Origin: Pleomorphomonas koreensis DSM 23070 | Lineage (GTDB): Bacteria > Pseudomonadota > Alphaproteobacteria > Rhizobiales > Pleomorphomonadaceae | Direction: 5' to 3' | Assembly (NCBI RefSeq): GCF_000425185.1 | Contig: NZ_AULH01000018.1 | Location: forward strand, 1-64,000 | Length of the DNA: 64,000 nucleotides | Shown here: piece after piece, positions 33,285-40,715 of the stretch | How the letters are laid out: the number at the start of each line of letters is the position of its first letter | Position numbering within the stretch: the first letter of the stretch is position 1 | The notes under the pieces: generated by a model | Told to the model about the DNA's origin: nothing | Databases searched by the model: none | The model's input: only the letters and a program-made list of their open reading frames with translations | Position numbers and translations under genes: made by a program

Positions 33285-35488
33285 GATTGGGCCTCTTGCT
33301 TGGACTTGATGAGTGTGGAGAGCGCCTCCACGTCGACGCCGGCGACGGAACAAAGCTCGCGGAAAGTCCAGGACCGGATGCGTTCGCCCATCAGGCTCCG
33401 ATCGCGATCGGTGACGGCGCCAGGGTTGGCGAGCAGCCAGGCCGCCATGTCCTGGTCGGTCTTGAAGGCGGGGCGCGTGCCGGCCGGTACCGGGCGCGGC
33501 GTGAAGGCGATGACCTCGGCCGGCTCCGGGAGCGCGGCGAGCGGTTCGTCGGCGGGCATCGCCGGCGCCTCGCCGGTCGCGGCGGTCAGCGCGGCGGCGA
33601 TTTCCGGCGTCACGTGTTCCACCGTGCGTGTCGGCAGATGGACGATATCGGCGCTGCCCTTGGCGCGGAGCTGGCGCTCCTTTTCGTTGAGATAGCGCTC
33701 GATCATCGGGGCGCCGGAGGTCAGCTGGCGCACCTCGGTGCGGATCGGATCGGTCCTGTCCTTCAAGAGCGCGGCGCGCTGTTGCTTGACCATCCGGGTG
33801 TATTCTGCCGGGTCGATGCCGCGAAGCTCGGGGCAGACCGCCAGCTCGACGAAGGCGCCCGTCGACTCGTCGAACAGGTAGACGACGCCGAGGTCGTTGG
33901 GATCGAGGCGCACGAACACGCGGTCGCCGGGGAAGGCCTTGATGGTCTGGAAGTAGAACTCGCCGATCTGGACGCCGAACTTGGTGACCTTGCGATAGCC
34001 GCCGGAGGCGACCGGCATCAGCAGCACGTCGAGGGCGCGCTCGTCGACCGTCCGGATGACTACGCCGGACTGGCGGGCGGCTTCGGCCGGCGTCATGCCC
34101 TTCAGTCCGGCATGCGGCGTCTGCTCGTAGACCACCTCTATCCAGCGGTCGGCCGCCTTCTGAATGTCGGCGATCGTATAGCGAGCGCCGAACAACTCGG
34201 CCGTTTCAATGCCCAGACGCTGGGCGAAGTTCTTCCGATCCTCCAGGCGCTTCCGTTCGGCGACGTTGTGGCCGGCGTAACCGGGGAGCAGCTCGGCAAA
34301 GCTTCCCTGCATGGTGCCGATGGCGCGCTCCACATGGCCCTTCTGCTCGGGGCTGTAGGCGTCGGAATACTTGAGCTCGATCTCCAGCGCGGCGGCCAGC
34401 CGTTTGGTATCCTCGGCCGCGAAGTCGCTGCCGTTGTCGGTCTTGATCTCCTTGGGAACGCCCCAGGCGAGCAAGGCCTTGCGCAACAGCATCGCCACGG
34501 CCGCAGCGCGCGGCGTCGTCGACACGTAGATGACCATGCGGCGCGGACCGACGTCGATACAGACGTAGACGGTCGGCCTGGAAACCTCGGTATCGAATGC
34601 GTCGAGCGGCGACGAGTCGATCATCCACAATTGGTTCGGCGCGGTGATGTGCCGGAGAGTGCCGACACCGCTTGGTGCCATGGTCGACCGGTAGCGATCG
34701 GGATCGGATAGCTTTGCAAGCGCCACGGCTTCCGTCGTGCGCCAGACCTTGACCTGGTTCTGAATGGTCCGCACTGGCGGGATGGCGCGCACCGTGCCGT
34801 CGGCGGCGATCAGCGACCCGCCCAGCTCGTCGGAGAGCAGCGTCTGGATGCGCTCGGCCTTGATGCCCGGCTGGTGGGCGATCAGCCCCAGGATGAAGGC
34901 CTTGGCGCGCCCGTCATTGGCCGTTTCGAGAATGCCCTTGCCCTTGCGGGCGAGGCCGCGATCGACGCCGAGCGCCTTGCCCTCGCGGGCATCCGCCAGC
35001 CACCGAAACAGCGTTCGGGCACTGACCTTGGGCACCTCTTCGCGCACCCAATCTTCGACACGAACCTGACCGCAGTTGTAGGCGAACTCGAATGAGCGAT
35101 AGCCGCCCTTTTTCGTCAGGTTGATGCCGGCCGCGTAAAGCTCGCAGGCCGTCAGGATCGCCATGCGCGCCGCCTGGGCGGTCCTGGCCCGATCCGTCTC
35201 CGGTATCGGCAACTCCTGGCGTGGCCGCACGGGTTCCACCGAACCGACCGACATGGTGCGCCGGTGGTAATCGGCCCAAGCGAGGGTCGGGATCAGCCCA
35301 AGATGGTATTCCATCCCGCCACCACGACCGGCGCGCCGTCTGCAGCGGAACGGATCGTCATTCCAGCCGTTCCGTTCGGCATACTCGATCACGCCTTTGC
35401 GGGTGCTTGGAAGATCGCGAAGCTGCATGTTCGCCAGTTCGCTGGCGGAGAACCATTCCTGGGCGAGTGGGCGCGGTTGAGCGGTCAT
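33281..35488 (-). CDS. MuA-like DDE transposase
   Basis: A protein of 735 residues starting MTAQPRPLAQEWFSASELA. N-terminal Mu-type winged HTH (ELANMQLRDLPSTRKGVIEYA), then DNA-binding helices, then the DDE core: Asp near residue 289 (MIDSSPLDAF), Asp near 350 (IKTDNGSDFA) and Glu near 386 (QKGHVERAIG). A beta-barrel and a C-terminal MuB/ClpX-contact tail follow. It cuts the phage ends, joins them to target DNA and drives replicative transposition. It is followed directly by MuB, as in all transposable phages. Confidence 0.97.
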   Translation of the reverse strand: MTAQPRPLAQEWFSASELANMQLRDLPSTRKGVIEYAERNGWNDDPFRCRRRAGRGGGMEYHLGLIPTLAWADYHRRTMSVGSVEPVRPRQELPIPETDRARTAQAARMAILTACELYAAGINLTKKGGYRSFEFAYNCGQVRVEDWVREEVPKVSARTLFRWLADAREGKALGVDRGLARKGKGILETANDGRAKAFILGLIAHQPGIKAERIQTLLSDELGGSLIAADGTVRAIPPVRTIQNQVKVWRTTEAVALAKLSDPDRYRSTMAPSGVGTLRHITAPNQLWMIDSSPLDAFDTEVSRPTVYVCIDVGPRRMVIYVSTTPRAAAVAMLLRKALLAWGVPKEIKTDNGSDFAAEDTKRLAAALEIELKYSDAYSPEQKGHVERAIGTMQGSFAELLPGYAGHNVAERKRLEDRKNFAQRLGIETAELFGARYTIADIQKAADRWIEVVYEQTPHAGLKGMTPAEAARQSGVVIRTVDERALDVLLMPVASGGYRKVTKFGVQIGEFYFQTIKAFPGDRVFVRLDPNDLGVVYLFDESTGAFVELAVCPELRGIDPAEYTRMVKQQRAALLKDRTDPIRTEVRQLTSGAPMIERYLNEKERQLRAKGSADIVHLPTRTVEHVTPEIAAALTAATGEAPAMPADEPLAALPEPAEVIAFTPRPVPAGTRPAFKTDQDMAAWLLANPGAVTDRDRSLMGERIRSWTFRELCSVAGVDVEALSTLIKSKQEAQS

Positions 35489-35946
35489 TTCCCGGCCCTC
35501 CAGGCGGCGTCCGCCGCATCGATCTCGCGCTGCAGGGCGGCCTGCCGATCCTTGGCGACCTCGCGCCGGATCAGTGGCTCATACTTGGCAGGCACCACCA
35601 CCAGCTTCGCCGTCTCGAGCAGCATGTTGAGCGGCCGTGGATCGCCGGTCACCGCCACCAGGGCCGCCAGCCGGAGCGCGCTGATCACGTGCTCCTTGGC
35701 CTGGCTGGCGTAGGCATCGAGCATGTTCTTGCTCATCGTCTCGTCCTGCAGGAGGTCTTTCATCGCCGTGGCGACCTGGGAGCGTGTCATGCCGCAGTCT
35801 TCGAGGGTTTGGGCCACGGCTTTCGACAGTCGACCGGCCAGATCGAAGGCGCGCACCGAATCCTCGGCGTACCGCTCGACGACGGGCGCCGGCTTGTAAT
35901 CGCTGAACAGATCCGGGGTGCCCGGAGCGGGCCGGCGCTTCGGCAT
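35485..35946 (-). CDS. Early phage protein upstream of MuA, unknown
   Basis: A protein of 153 residues starting MPKRRPAPGTPDLFSDYKP. It is helical with an HTH-like region (SKAVAQTLEDCGMTRSQVAT). Similar proteins precede the transposase in alphaproteobacterial Mu-like phages. The end overlaps the MuA start by four bases. A regulatory or DNA-binding role is possible. Confidence 0.7.
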   Translation of the reverse strand: MPKRRPAPGTPDLFSDYKPAPVVERYAEDSVRAFDLAGRLSKAVAQTLEDCGMTRSQVATAMKDLLQDETMSKNMLDAYASQAKEHVISALRLAALVAVTGDPRPLNMLLETAKLVVVPAKYEPLIRREVAKDRQAALQREIDAADAAWRAGK

Positions 35947-35948
35947 GG

Positions 35949-36818
35949 TCAGGCGGCCTTCTTGCCCGGCTTGTCAGTCTGGCGCGCCATCCAGGCCATG
36001 ATCTTCGGCGCCATGGCGTCGAACACGCGGTCGAGTTGGGTGTCGCTCATTCTCAGCAGGCTGGCGCTGGTCTTTTCCCAAAGCTCGAGCTGCTTGGGCG
36101 CCGGCACGCGATCAATGATGGCGATCGCCTCGTCGACGTTGGCCGCGTTGGGCGGGTCGGACATCAACAGGCCGACGATCTTCTCTTGCCGTTGGGCAGT
36201 CTCACCGCTGAGCTTGAGCAGCTCGCTGGCGTTGTCGGCGATCGGATGGGCGGAGATCTTGAGCCGCACTGCCTCTGAAATGCCCTTGGCAATCTTCAGG
36301 CTGCGGCCGATCGAATCCTCGGAAACACCAAGAACCTTGCTGGCGGCGAGGCTGAAACGCTCGGCGAACGACCTATTCCGCAAATCTGCGGAATTGGTTT
36401 CGTCTGCGGATTTGGTCTTGCTTCGCCGGTCGCCGCCGCGCCGATCGACGGCATTCGCCGCCTCATAGATTTCTTTCCAGGCCACCAGGTGGATGGCTCG
36501 ATCGAGCGCCGTCAGCTCGTAGCGCAGGAGGTTCTCGCGCACCTCGCGCAGACGGATTTCCGCCTCGTCCGCGAACTCGGTTCGGTCGAAAACCTTGGCT
36601 TCGATCTCGACGAGGCCGGCCAACATGGCCGCCTCTGTCCGATGTCCGCCCGATATCAGCCGATAGCCCTTGTCCAAGGCCACCACTTCGATCGGCGACC
36701 ACTGCGCCCCCCCGGCTTCGCGCGCCTCGTCGGCCAGCGCCTGTGCCCAGTCCGGATTGATCGCGCGGAGCCGCTTGCTGCGGTCGATATCGGCGATCCT
36801 GATGGCTTGAACTTGCAT
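35949..36818 (-). CDS. ParB-like partition/regulator protein
   Basis: A protein of 289 residues starting MQVQAIRIADIDRSKRLRA after a GAGGGTGGAA site; a TTG five codons upstream is less likely. The ParB N-terminal fold shows ISGGHRTEAAMLAGLVEIEA (the GGHR box) and NLLRYELTALDRA, followed by an HTH region (FSLAASKVLGVSEDSIGRS). It may regulate early genes or partition a plasmid-like form. It is the first long gene before the transposition unit and lies 2 bases upstream of the next gene. Confidence 0.87.
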   Translation of the reverse strand: MQVQAIRIADIDRSKRLRAINPDWAQALADEAREAGGAQWSPIEVVALDKGYRLISGGHRTEAAMLAGLVEIEAKVFDRTEFADEAEIRLREVRENLLRYELTALDRAIHLVAWKEIYEAANAVDRRGGDRRSKTKSADETNSADLRNRSFAERFSLAASKVLGVSEDSIGRSLKIAKGISEAVRLKISAHPIADNASELLKLSGETAQRQEKIVGLLMSDPPNAANVDEAIAIIDRVPAPKQLELWEKTSASLLRMSDTQLDRVFDAMAPKIMAWMARQTDKPGKKAA

Positions 36819-36897
36819 TTCCACCCTCTTCAAACACGCTTCGAACTGGCGTTCGGGGGACCGGCCGTGGCAGACGCCAAGGTCGGAATCCAGAGCG

Positions 36898-37383
36898 TCA
36901 GCGGGCGTCCTTGATCCAGAGACGAGGATCGAAGGGCGACTGGATGGCCGTGATCTGCATGGTCGAACGGGCGAGCGGCACGACGCGCTGTTGGAGATTG
37001 TCGAGCACGTACAGCCCGGCTGTCGTGGTCACGATCAGAACGGCGTGGCTGTCGCCTGCCGCCGTCATCCCCACCGCCATCCGCGCATAAGCCGACCCGA
37101 CGCCGTAGCGGAGAAGCAGATCGCGCTTGGCGAGCGCGTAATCCTCGCAGTCGCCCTTCAGGCCGCCCACCTTCCACACGTCGGCGCCATTGGCCTCGGC
37201 CTGGGGCCGCATGCGATCGTTGATGAGGCGGTTCACGGCGTCGACTTCGCCCAGGTCGGGCATCGTGCCGGTGACAGGGCGACACTGCGCCGGATCATCG
37301 CTGCAGAGCCGGTACCAACCGGTCGGCGCGACGGTATACATGGCCGCCGTCAAACCGGCGATCAGGGCCAAGGAAGCGCTCAT
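36898..37383 (-). CDS. Exported transglutaminase-like cysteine peptidase (BTLCP)
   Basis: A protein of 161 residues starting MSASLALIAGLTAAMYTVAP, which looks like a signal peptide. The catalytic Cys is in GDCEDYALAKRDLLL, the His in GDSHAVLIVTT and the Asp in LDNLQQRV: the triad of bacterial transglutaminase-like cysteine proteinases (PF06035). Rhizobial relatives are periplasmic proteins. A secreted enzyme in the early operon of a transposable phage is unusual; it could modify the envelope of the host. Confidence 0.85.
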   Translation of the reverse strand: MSASLALIAGLTAAMYTVAPTGWYRLCSDDPAQCRPVTGTMPDLGEVDAVNRLINDRMRPQAEANGADVWKVGGLKGDCEDYALAKRDLLLRYGVGSAYARMAVGMTAAGDSHAVLIVTTTAGLYVLDNLQQRVVPLARSTMQITAIQSPFDPRLWIKDAR

Positions 37384-37535
37384 GTTTGTCTCCTGAAAAG
37401 GGCCGCCAGACCGGAGATGGTCCGGCGGCCAGGCTTGGGAGGAATGCTGCCGGAGCCCCGGCAACTCACCACTTCCGCAGGTGACGCGACCCTCCTACAA
37501 TCGAGCTGCTCAACTCTCGTTTGGAGGAGAATGGA
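37384..37535 (+). promoter_or_regulatory. Gap with possible plus-strand promoter
   Basis: A 152-base gap holds, on the plus strand, TTCCGC-N17-TACAAT (-10 near 37495-37500) followed by a strong GGAGGA ribosome site before the ATG at 37536. Only the -10 is a good match. It would drive a gene against the direction of the early operon. Confidence 0.4.
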
Positions 37536-37703
37536 ATGAGCGATACGAGCACTGAGAAACTTGAGAAGCTGGAGGCCCGCGTAGCCTCTCTGGAGAAGGA
37601 GGTTGCCACCCTGAAAACGGCATCCTCCGGTACGCGAAGGGCGGCGGCTTCGGCCAAGAGGACGGCCGAAGCCCTCGTTCCCAAAAATCCTATTCTGAGG
37701 TGA
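37536..37703 (+). CDS. 55-residue coiled-coil protein on the opposite strand
   Basis: A protein starting MSDTSTEKLEKLEARVASLE with a 25-residue coiled coil and a basic end (AKRTAEALVPKNPILR). It is read opposite to the early operon, with GGAGGA 8-9 bases before the ATG and a plausible -10 upstream, and its last 14 bases overlap the convergent end of the next ORF. The regular heptads and good ribosome site support it. It may be expressed in the lysogen, outside the early operon. Confidence 0.6.
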   Translation: MSDTSTEKLEKLEARVASLEKEVATLKTASSGTRRAAASAKRTAEALVPKNPILR

Positions 37704-38004
37704 CGATGGCCGCGGCCAAAGCCTCCGGCATCATTGTCGTGATTTGAAAGTAGAGTACCGCGGCGGTGTCATCCGGCATCGCCGTGGCATCCGCGCCGAG
37801 AAGCTTCAGGCAATAGCGGCCGGCATCGGCTTGCGCCCTGATGTCTTCACCATCCTGCTCTTCCGGGTGGCCGGTGCGGCACATCAACTCGATGCGGATG
37901 GCTTCCTGCAGCGCGTCGTTGATGTCGGCGACATAGCCGTCGATCGTTTTGGCGTAAGCACTGAGTGACCTGCTGGCCCGGATTGCTTCCATGGAAAGCG
38001 ACAT
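37690..38004 (-). CDS. Hypothetical early protein
   Basis: A protein of 104 residues starting MSLSMEAIRASRSLSAYAKT. It is helical and acidic, with few cysteines (LMCRTG, GRYCLKLLG). No family is recognised. Its stop lies inside the end of the convergent small plus-strand gene. Confidence 0.6.
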   Translation of the reverse strand: MSLSMEAIRASRSLSAYAKTIDGYVADINDALQEAIRIELMCRTGHPEEQDGEDIRAQADAGRYCLKLLGADATAMPDDTAAVLYFQITTMMPEALAAAIVTSE

Positions 38005-38063
38005 TTTCTTCTCCTGTAGGTGCTAGCGAAGACGTTCGCCGGCAGGAACCGTCTGCAGCGCGG

Positions 38064-38438
38064 TCAGCGCCTGACGTTCTCGCCTCGTTGGAGGCGATAT
38101 CGACGGCCGGCGAGCAAAGCCGGCGCATGCGTCTTGTGGACGGTTTTGCCTTCAGCGTCGGCGATGGCGGCATTGACGGTGGCGAGGGTGAAGCTCTTGA
38201 GGTTCGCGCCCTCGCTGTCGCCGTTGATGCGGTCCACACGGATGAGGTATTCGAGCACCCGCGCGTACTCTTTCACGATGGGTAGCAGCGGATTTTCCGC
38301 ATTCATCGTCTGGCGCTCGGCTCGCCCCTTCAGTTGCGGGTCGTACGCGCTGGGGTAGATCACATCGACATTGTTCTCGCGGGCATACGCCGCGAACTCT
38401 GCCGGTGTGATCGTCCTCCTCTCGGTTTTCTGGGGCAT
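38064..38438 (-). CDS. Hypothetical early protein
   Basis: A protein of 124 residues starting MPQKTERRTITPAEFAAYAR, with GGAG six bases before the ATG at 38438. The sequence has a beta-helix start (NNVDVIYPSAYDPQLKGRA) and a helical centre (LLPIVKEYARVLEYLIRV). No family is recognised. The frame continues upstream only through noise over the neighbouring gene. Confidence 0.62.
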   Translation of the reverse strand: MPQKTERRTITPAEFAAYARENNVDVIYPSAYDPQLKGRAERQTMNAENPLLPIVKEYARVLEYLIRVDRINGDSEGANLKSFTLATVNAAIADAEGKTVHKTHAPALLAGRRYRLQRGENVRR

Positions 38439-38452
38439 CGTCGTCTCCATGC

Positions 38453-38692
38453 CTACGCCGCCCGCTCGAAGGCGGGCTGCTGGAAAAGAAGGAACTGCAG
38501 GGCGGCTTGCGCGCGGTCGGCGGCAGCTTTGGCAACCGCGTCGTACCGGCGCGACATCAGGATGTCGTCCTCGTTCGGCTGGCGCCCCATTCGGGCGAGT
38601 GCGATGCGGAGGTCCATTGCCTCGGCAGCCGCCAGATACGCGTCGCGCTGGTAGCGGGTCGCCATGTCCTCGAGGCCTCGGGGATTGACCAT
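38453..38692 (-). CDS. Small helical early protein
   Basis: A protein of 79 residues starting MVNPRGLEDMATRYQRDAYL. Two long helices rich in Ala and Arg (AAAEAMDLRIALARMGRQ and DAVAKAAADRAQAALQFLL). It follows the 56-residue membrane ORF with a 2-base gap. No family known. Confidence 0.6.
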   Translation of the reverse strand: MVNPRGLEDMATRYQRDAYLAAAEAMDLRIALARMGRQPNEDDILMSRRYDAVAKAAADRAQAALQFLLFQQPAFERAA

Positions 38693-38694
38693 CG

Positions 38695-38865
38695 TCAACC
38701 TCCCAGGCTTTGGCTGGTGAGCGCGATCGCCCAGCTTGCCATGCCGGCGCCGAGCAGCGCCGTGGCGAGGAGGCCGCACACGTCGCGAAGGCAGAAAGGC
38801 ACCACGTCGACGAGGCGCCGGCGCAGCATGTCATGGGGGATACGGATTTCTGACAGTGGGGCCAT
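38695..38865 (-). CDS. 56-residue membrane-type small protein
   Basis: A short ORF starting MAPLSEIRIPHDMLRRRLVD, whose ATG overlaps the stop of the Ner-like gene (TAATG at 38863-38867) and whose stop is 2 bases before the next ATG. A hydrophobic helix (VCGLLATALLGAGMASWAIAL) suggests one membrane span. Tight coupling supports expression. Function unknown. Confidence 0.58.
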   Translation of the reverse strand: MAPLSEIRIPHDMLRRRLVDVVPFCLRDVCGLLATALLGAGMASWAIALTSQSLGG

Positions 38866-39197
38866 TACGCAGCCCTCACTCTGTCAACAGCGCTTGTACG
38901 CGTTTGCCTCGATTCACCGGACGATTTGTGCGATGGATCACTCAGTGCTGAACGATCGATAGCCGGTCGGTTGGCACGGGCTGAAAGGTACATGCCGGGG
39001 AAGATCTCGGCGAAGGGTTGCTCGAGAAGACCAGCGATAACGGCGGCTGCCCGAAAGTGCAGTCCACGGATCGCCTTTCTCGCCGCCCCTTCGTAGAACG
39101 GGCCTTCCTGGTCACCAAGCTTGTCGACAGCGGCCAGGGTATAGCCCCTGTCGGCCAACGCGGCCTTGATTTGGTGCGGGGTCCAAACCCGTGTCAT
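38865..39197 (-). CDS. ner: Ner/Nlp-family early regulator
   Basis: A protein of 110 residues starting MTRVWTPHQIKAALADRGYT. The segment to LEQPFAEIFPGMYL matches the Ner/Nlp HTH family (WHPADIIAALRKRG-type start and the PAEIWPSRY-type end). In Mu, Ner is the first early protein and shuts off early and repressor promoters. Here it is the first gene of the minus-strand operon. The C-terminal 40 residues (after YLSARANRP) are an extra basic, Ser-rich tail not seen in Mu Ner. Confidence 0.85.
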   Translation of the reverse strand: MTRVWTPHQIKAALADRGYTLAAVDKLGDQEGPFYEGAARKAIRGLHFRAAAVIAGLLEQPFAEIFPGMYLSARANRPAIDRSALSDPSHKSSGESRQTRTSAVDRVRAA

Positions 39198-39461
39198 GGC
39201 TGCTCCTCAACATCTGAAGCGGTCGGAATTTCCGTCCGCTTTTTCCGTGGGCGCCTAGGACGTTTGGTAGCACGAATAGGCACCCGTTAAGTGCAGTTAT
39301 CGCGCAACTTCGCGATCCGAGCAAGCGAAAGTTCACGATTTTCGCGAGGTAACAGTTACGAATTGGGTGCGAGTTCGCGATTAATTGCGTAAGTACATGA
39401 TACTTCGCATCAATCCGGCGATGTCGCTTTCGCGCCCTAAGTGTCACTTGGGGTTACAGTT
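39198..39461. promoter_or_regulatory. Divergent early/repressor control region with TTCGCGA repeats
   Basis: The 264 bases between ner and the repressor gene contain repeated elements: TTCGCGAT at 39309-39316, TTCACGAT at 39332-39339, TTCGCGAG at 39341-39348 and TTCGCGAT at 39374-39381. They probably are operators for the repressor or Ner, controlling the early promoter (leftward) and the repressor promoter (rightward). The region is visibly more AT-rich than neighbours. A 21-base stretch at 39439-39459 partly resembles the phage end sequence. Confidence 0.7.
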
Positions 39462-40142
39462 ATGTCGACCAATGCCATTTTTGATCGCATCAGGACCGCG
39501 ATAACTCGCGACGGAAGTATCGCTGATTTCGCGAGACGCTCGGGGATTAGCGATTCGACATTGCGCAGCTACACAAAGGGCAAGGGCACGCTGCCGTCTC
39601 TCGAGATCGCTGCCCAGATTGCGCGGGCCGCCAATGTCTCCCTGGATTGGCTCGTCAACGGCGACACGATAGGCTTCCATGAAGGCGACGACGGCGGCGG
39701 TTATGTCGTCAACATGGCGGAACAGGGGAACTACGTCGCGATTACGCGGATCGATGGTGTGCTCCCAGCCATCGCGGATGGTTCACCGGAGCAAGAAGAG
39801 CTCGTGCAAATCGCGGCTTTCCGTCGTGAGTGGTTAACCCGTATAGGCGTTTCGCCTATCTTCGCGCGATTTTTCGTCGTCAAAGGCGACGCCATGGCAC
39901 CAACTTTGGTAGCCGGCGACGGTCTTCTGATCGACTCCGCCGTCGACGATGTCGAGGAGCAAGGGATTTACCTCATTCGGGCGGATGATCGCCTGATGCT
40001 CAAGCGAATAGCCCCAAGGATCGACGGCTCGTTGCAAATCATGTCCGATAATCCGATTTACCCGCCTGAAGTCATTCCGGCATCGCAGGCTGCTGACCTG
40101 AAGATCGTCGGCCAGGTGCGCTGGTTCGGTCGCAGTATCTAG
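39462..40142 (+). CDS. Phage repressor, XRE HTH plus S24 peptidase-like domain
   Basis: A protein of 226 residues starting MSTNAIFDRIRTAITRDGSI. An HTH (SIADFARRSGISDSTLRSYT) occupies residues 20-45. The C-terminal half is an S24/LexA-like domain with the Ser in KGDAMAPTLVAGDGLLIDS (Ser of the usual GDSM replaced by Ala: GDAM) and the Lys in DRLMLKRIAP. With the Ala at the Ser position, self-cleavage is probably lost. It maintains lysogeny by binding the adjacent operators. A GTG 7 codons upstream is an alternative start. Confidence 0.88.
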   Translation: MSTNAIFDRIRTAITRDGSIADFARRSGISDSTLRSYTKGKGTLPSLEIAAQIARAANVSLDWLVNGDTIGFHEGDDGGGYVVNMAEQGNYVAITRIDGVLPAIADGSPEQEELVQIAAFRREWLTRIGVSPIFARFFVVKGDAMAPTLVAGDGLLIDSAVDDVEEQGIYLIRADDRLMLKRIAPRIDGSLQIMSDNPIYPPEVIPASQAADLKIVGQVRWFGRSI

Positions 40143-40156
40143 AGTGTGAGGTAGAA

Positions 40157-40681
40157 ATGCCTGTTTGTCCTAAATGCGGTCAGACACGTCAGATTGAGGT
40201 TATGCAGGGCGGTTTGTGTATATATTGCAACAACATAGACGCCATGCAGCTCGACGACGAAGCAATTGATCGCGATCGACAGATGCTGAGCCAGGATCGA
40301 ACGACCGATGTTCCTATTGCTTCGGTTGATAAGGCGGCCTCGGAGATCATACTCACAACGGCCTTCGACGTACCCGGGCGGGAGATCGGCAAAATAATCG
40401 ACATCGTCGGCGCCGAGGTTGCGACTGGTATGAATATTTTCAAAGATATAGCCAACGCCTGGCGCGATACCTTCGGGGGGCGTTCAAACACGGTTCAAAA
40501 CGCCTTGCGCGACGCGCGGACGCAATGCCTCGTCGAGCTGAGGCGCGAGGCTTTCCGCCTCGGCGCCGACGCTGTCATCGCCGTTCGAATAGCCTACAGT
40601 GAGGCCTCGGTGGCAACCGGCACCGGCGGCGGCATTCTGTTCGTCTCAGCCACCGGCACCGCCGTTTCCCTGGCCGACTAA
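40157..40681 (+). CDS. YbjQ-like (UPF0145) protein with N-terminal zinc ribbon
   Basis: A protein of 174 residues starting MPVCPKCGQTRQIEVMQGG. The first 25 residues hold CPKC and CIYC pairs, a zinc ribbon. Residues 55-170 match YbjQ/UPF0145 (ILTTAFDVPGREIGKIIDIV, LRREAFRLGADAVIAVRIAY, GGGILFVSATGTAV). It is 14 bases after the repressor on the same strand, so it may be co-expressed in the lysogen as a moron gene. Its function is unknown; related proteins assemble as pentamers. Confidence 0.85.
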   Translation: MPVCPKCGQTRQIEVMQGGLCIYCNNIDAMQLDDEAIDRDRQMLSQDRTTDVPIASVDKAASEIILTTAFDVPGREIGKIIDIVGAEVATGMNIFKDIANAWRDTFGGRSNTVQNALRDARTQCLVELRREAFRLGADAVIAVRIAYSEASVATGTGGGILFVSATGTAVSLAD

Positions 40682-40715
40682 CCGCAACGCCTGGCGCCCA
40701 CCACGTGGACGTCAG

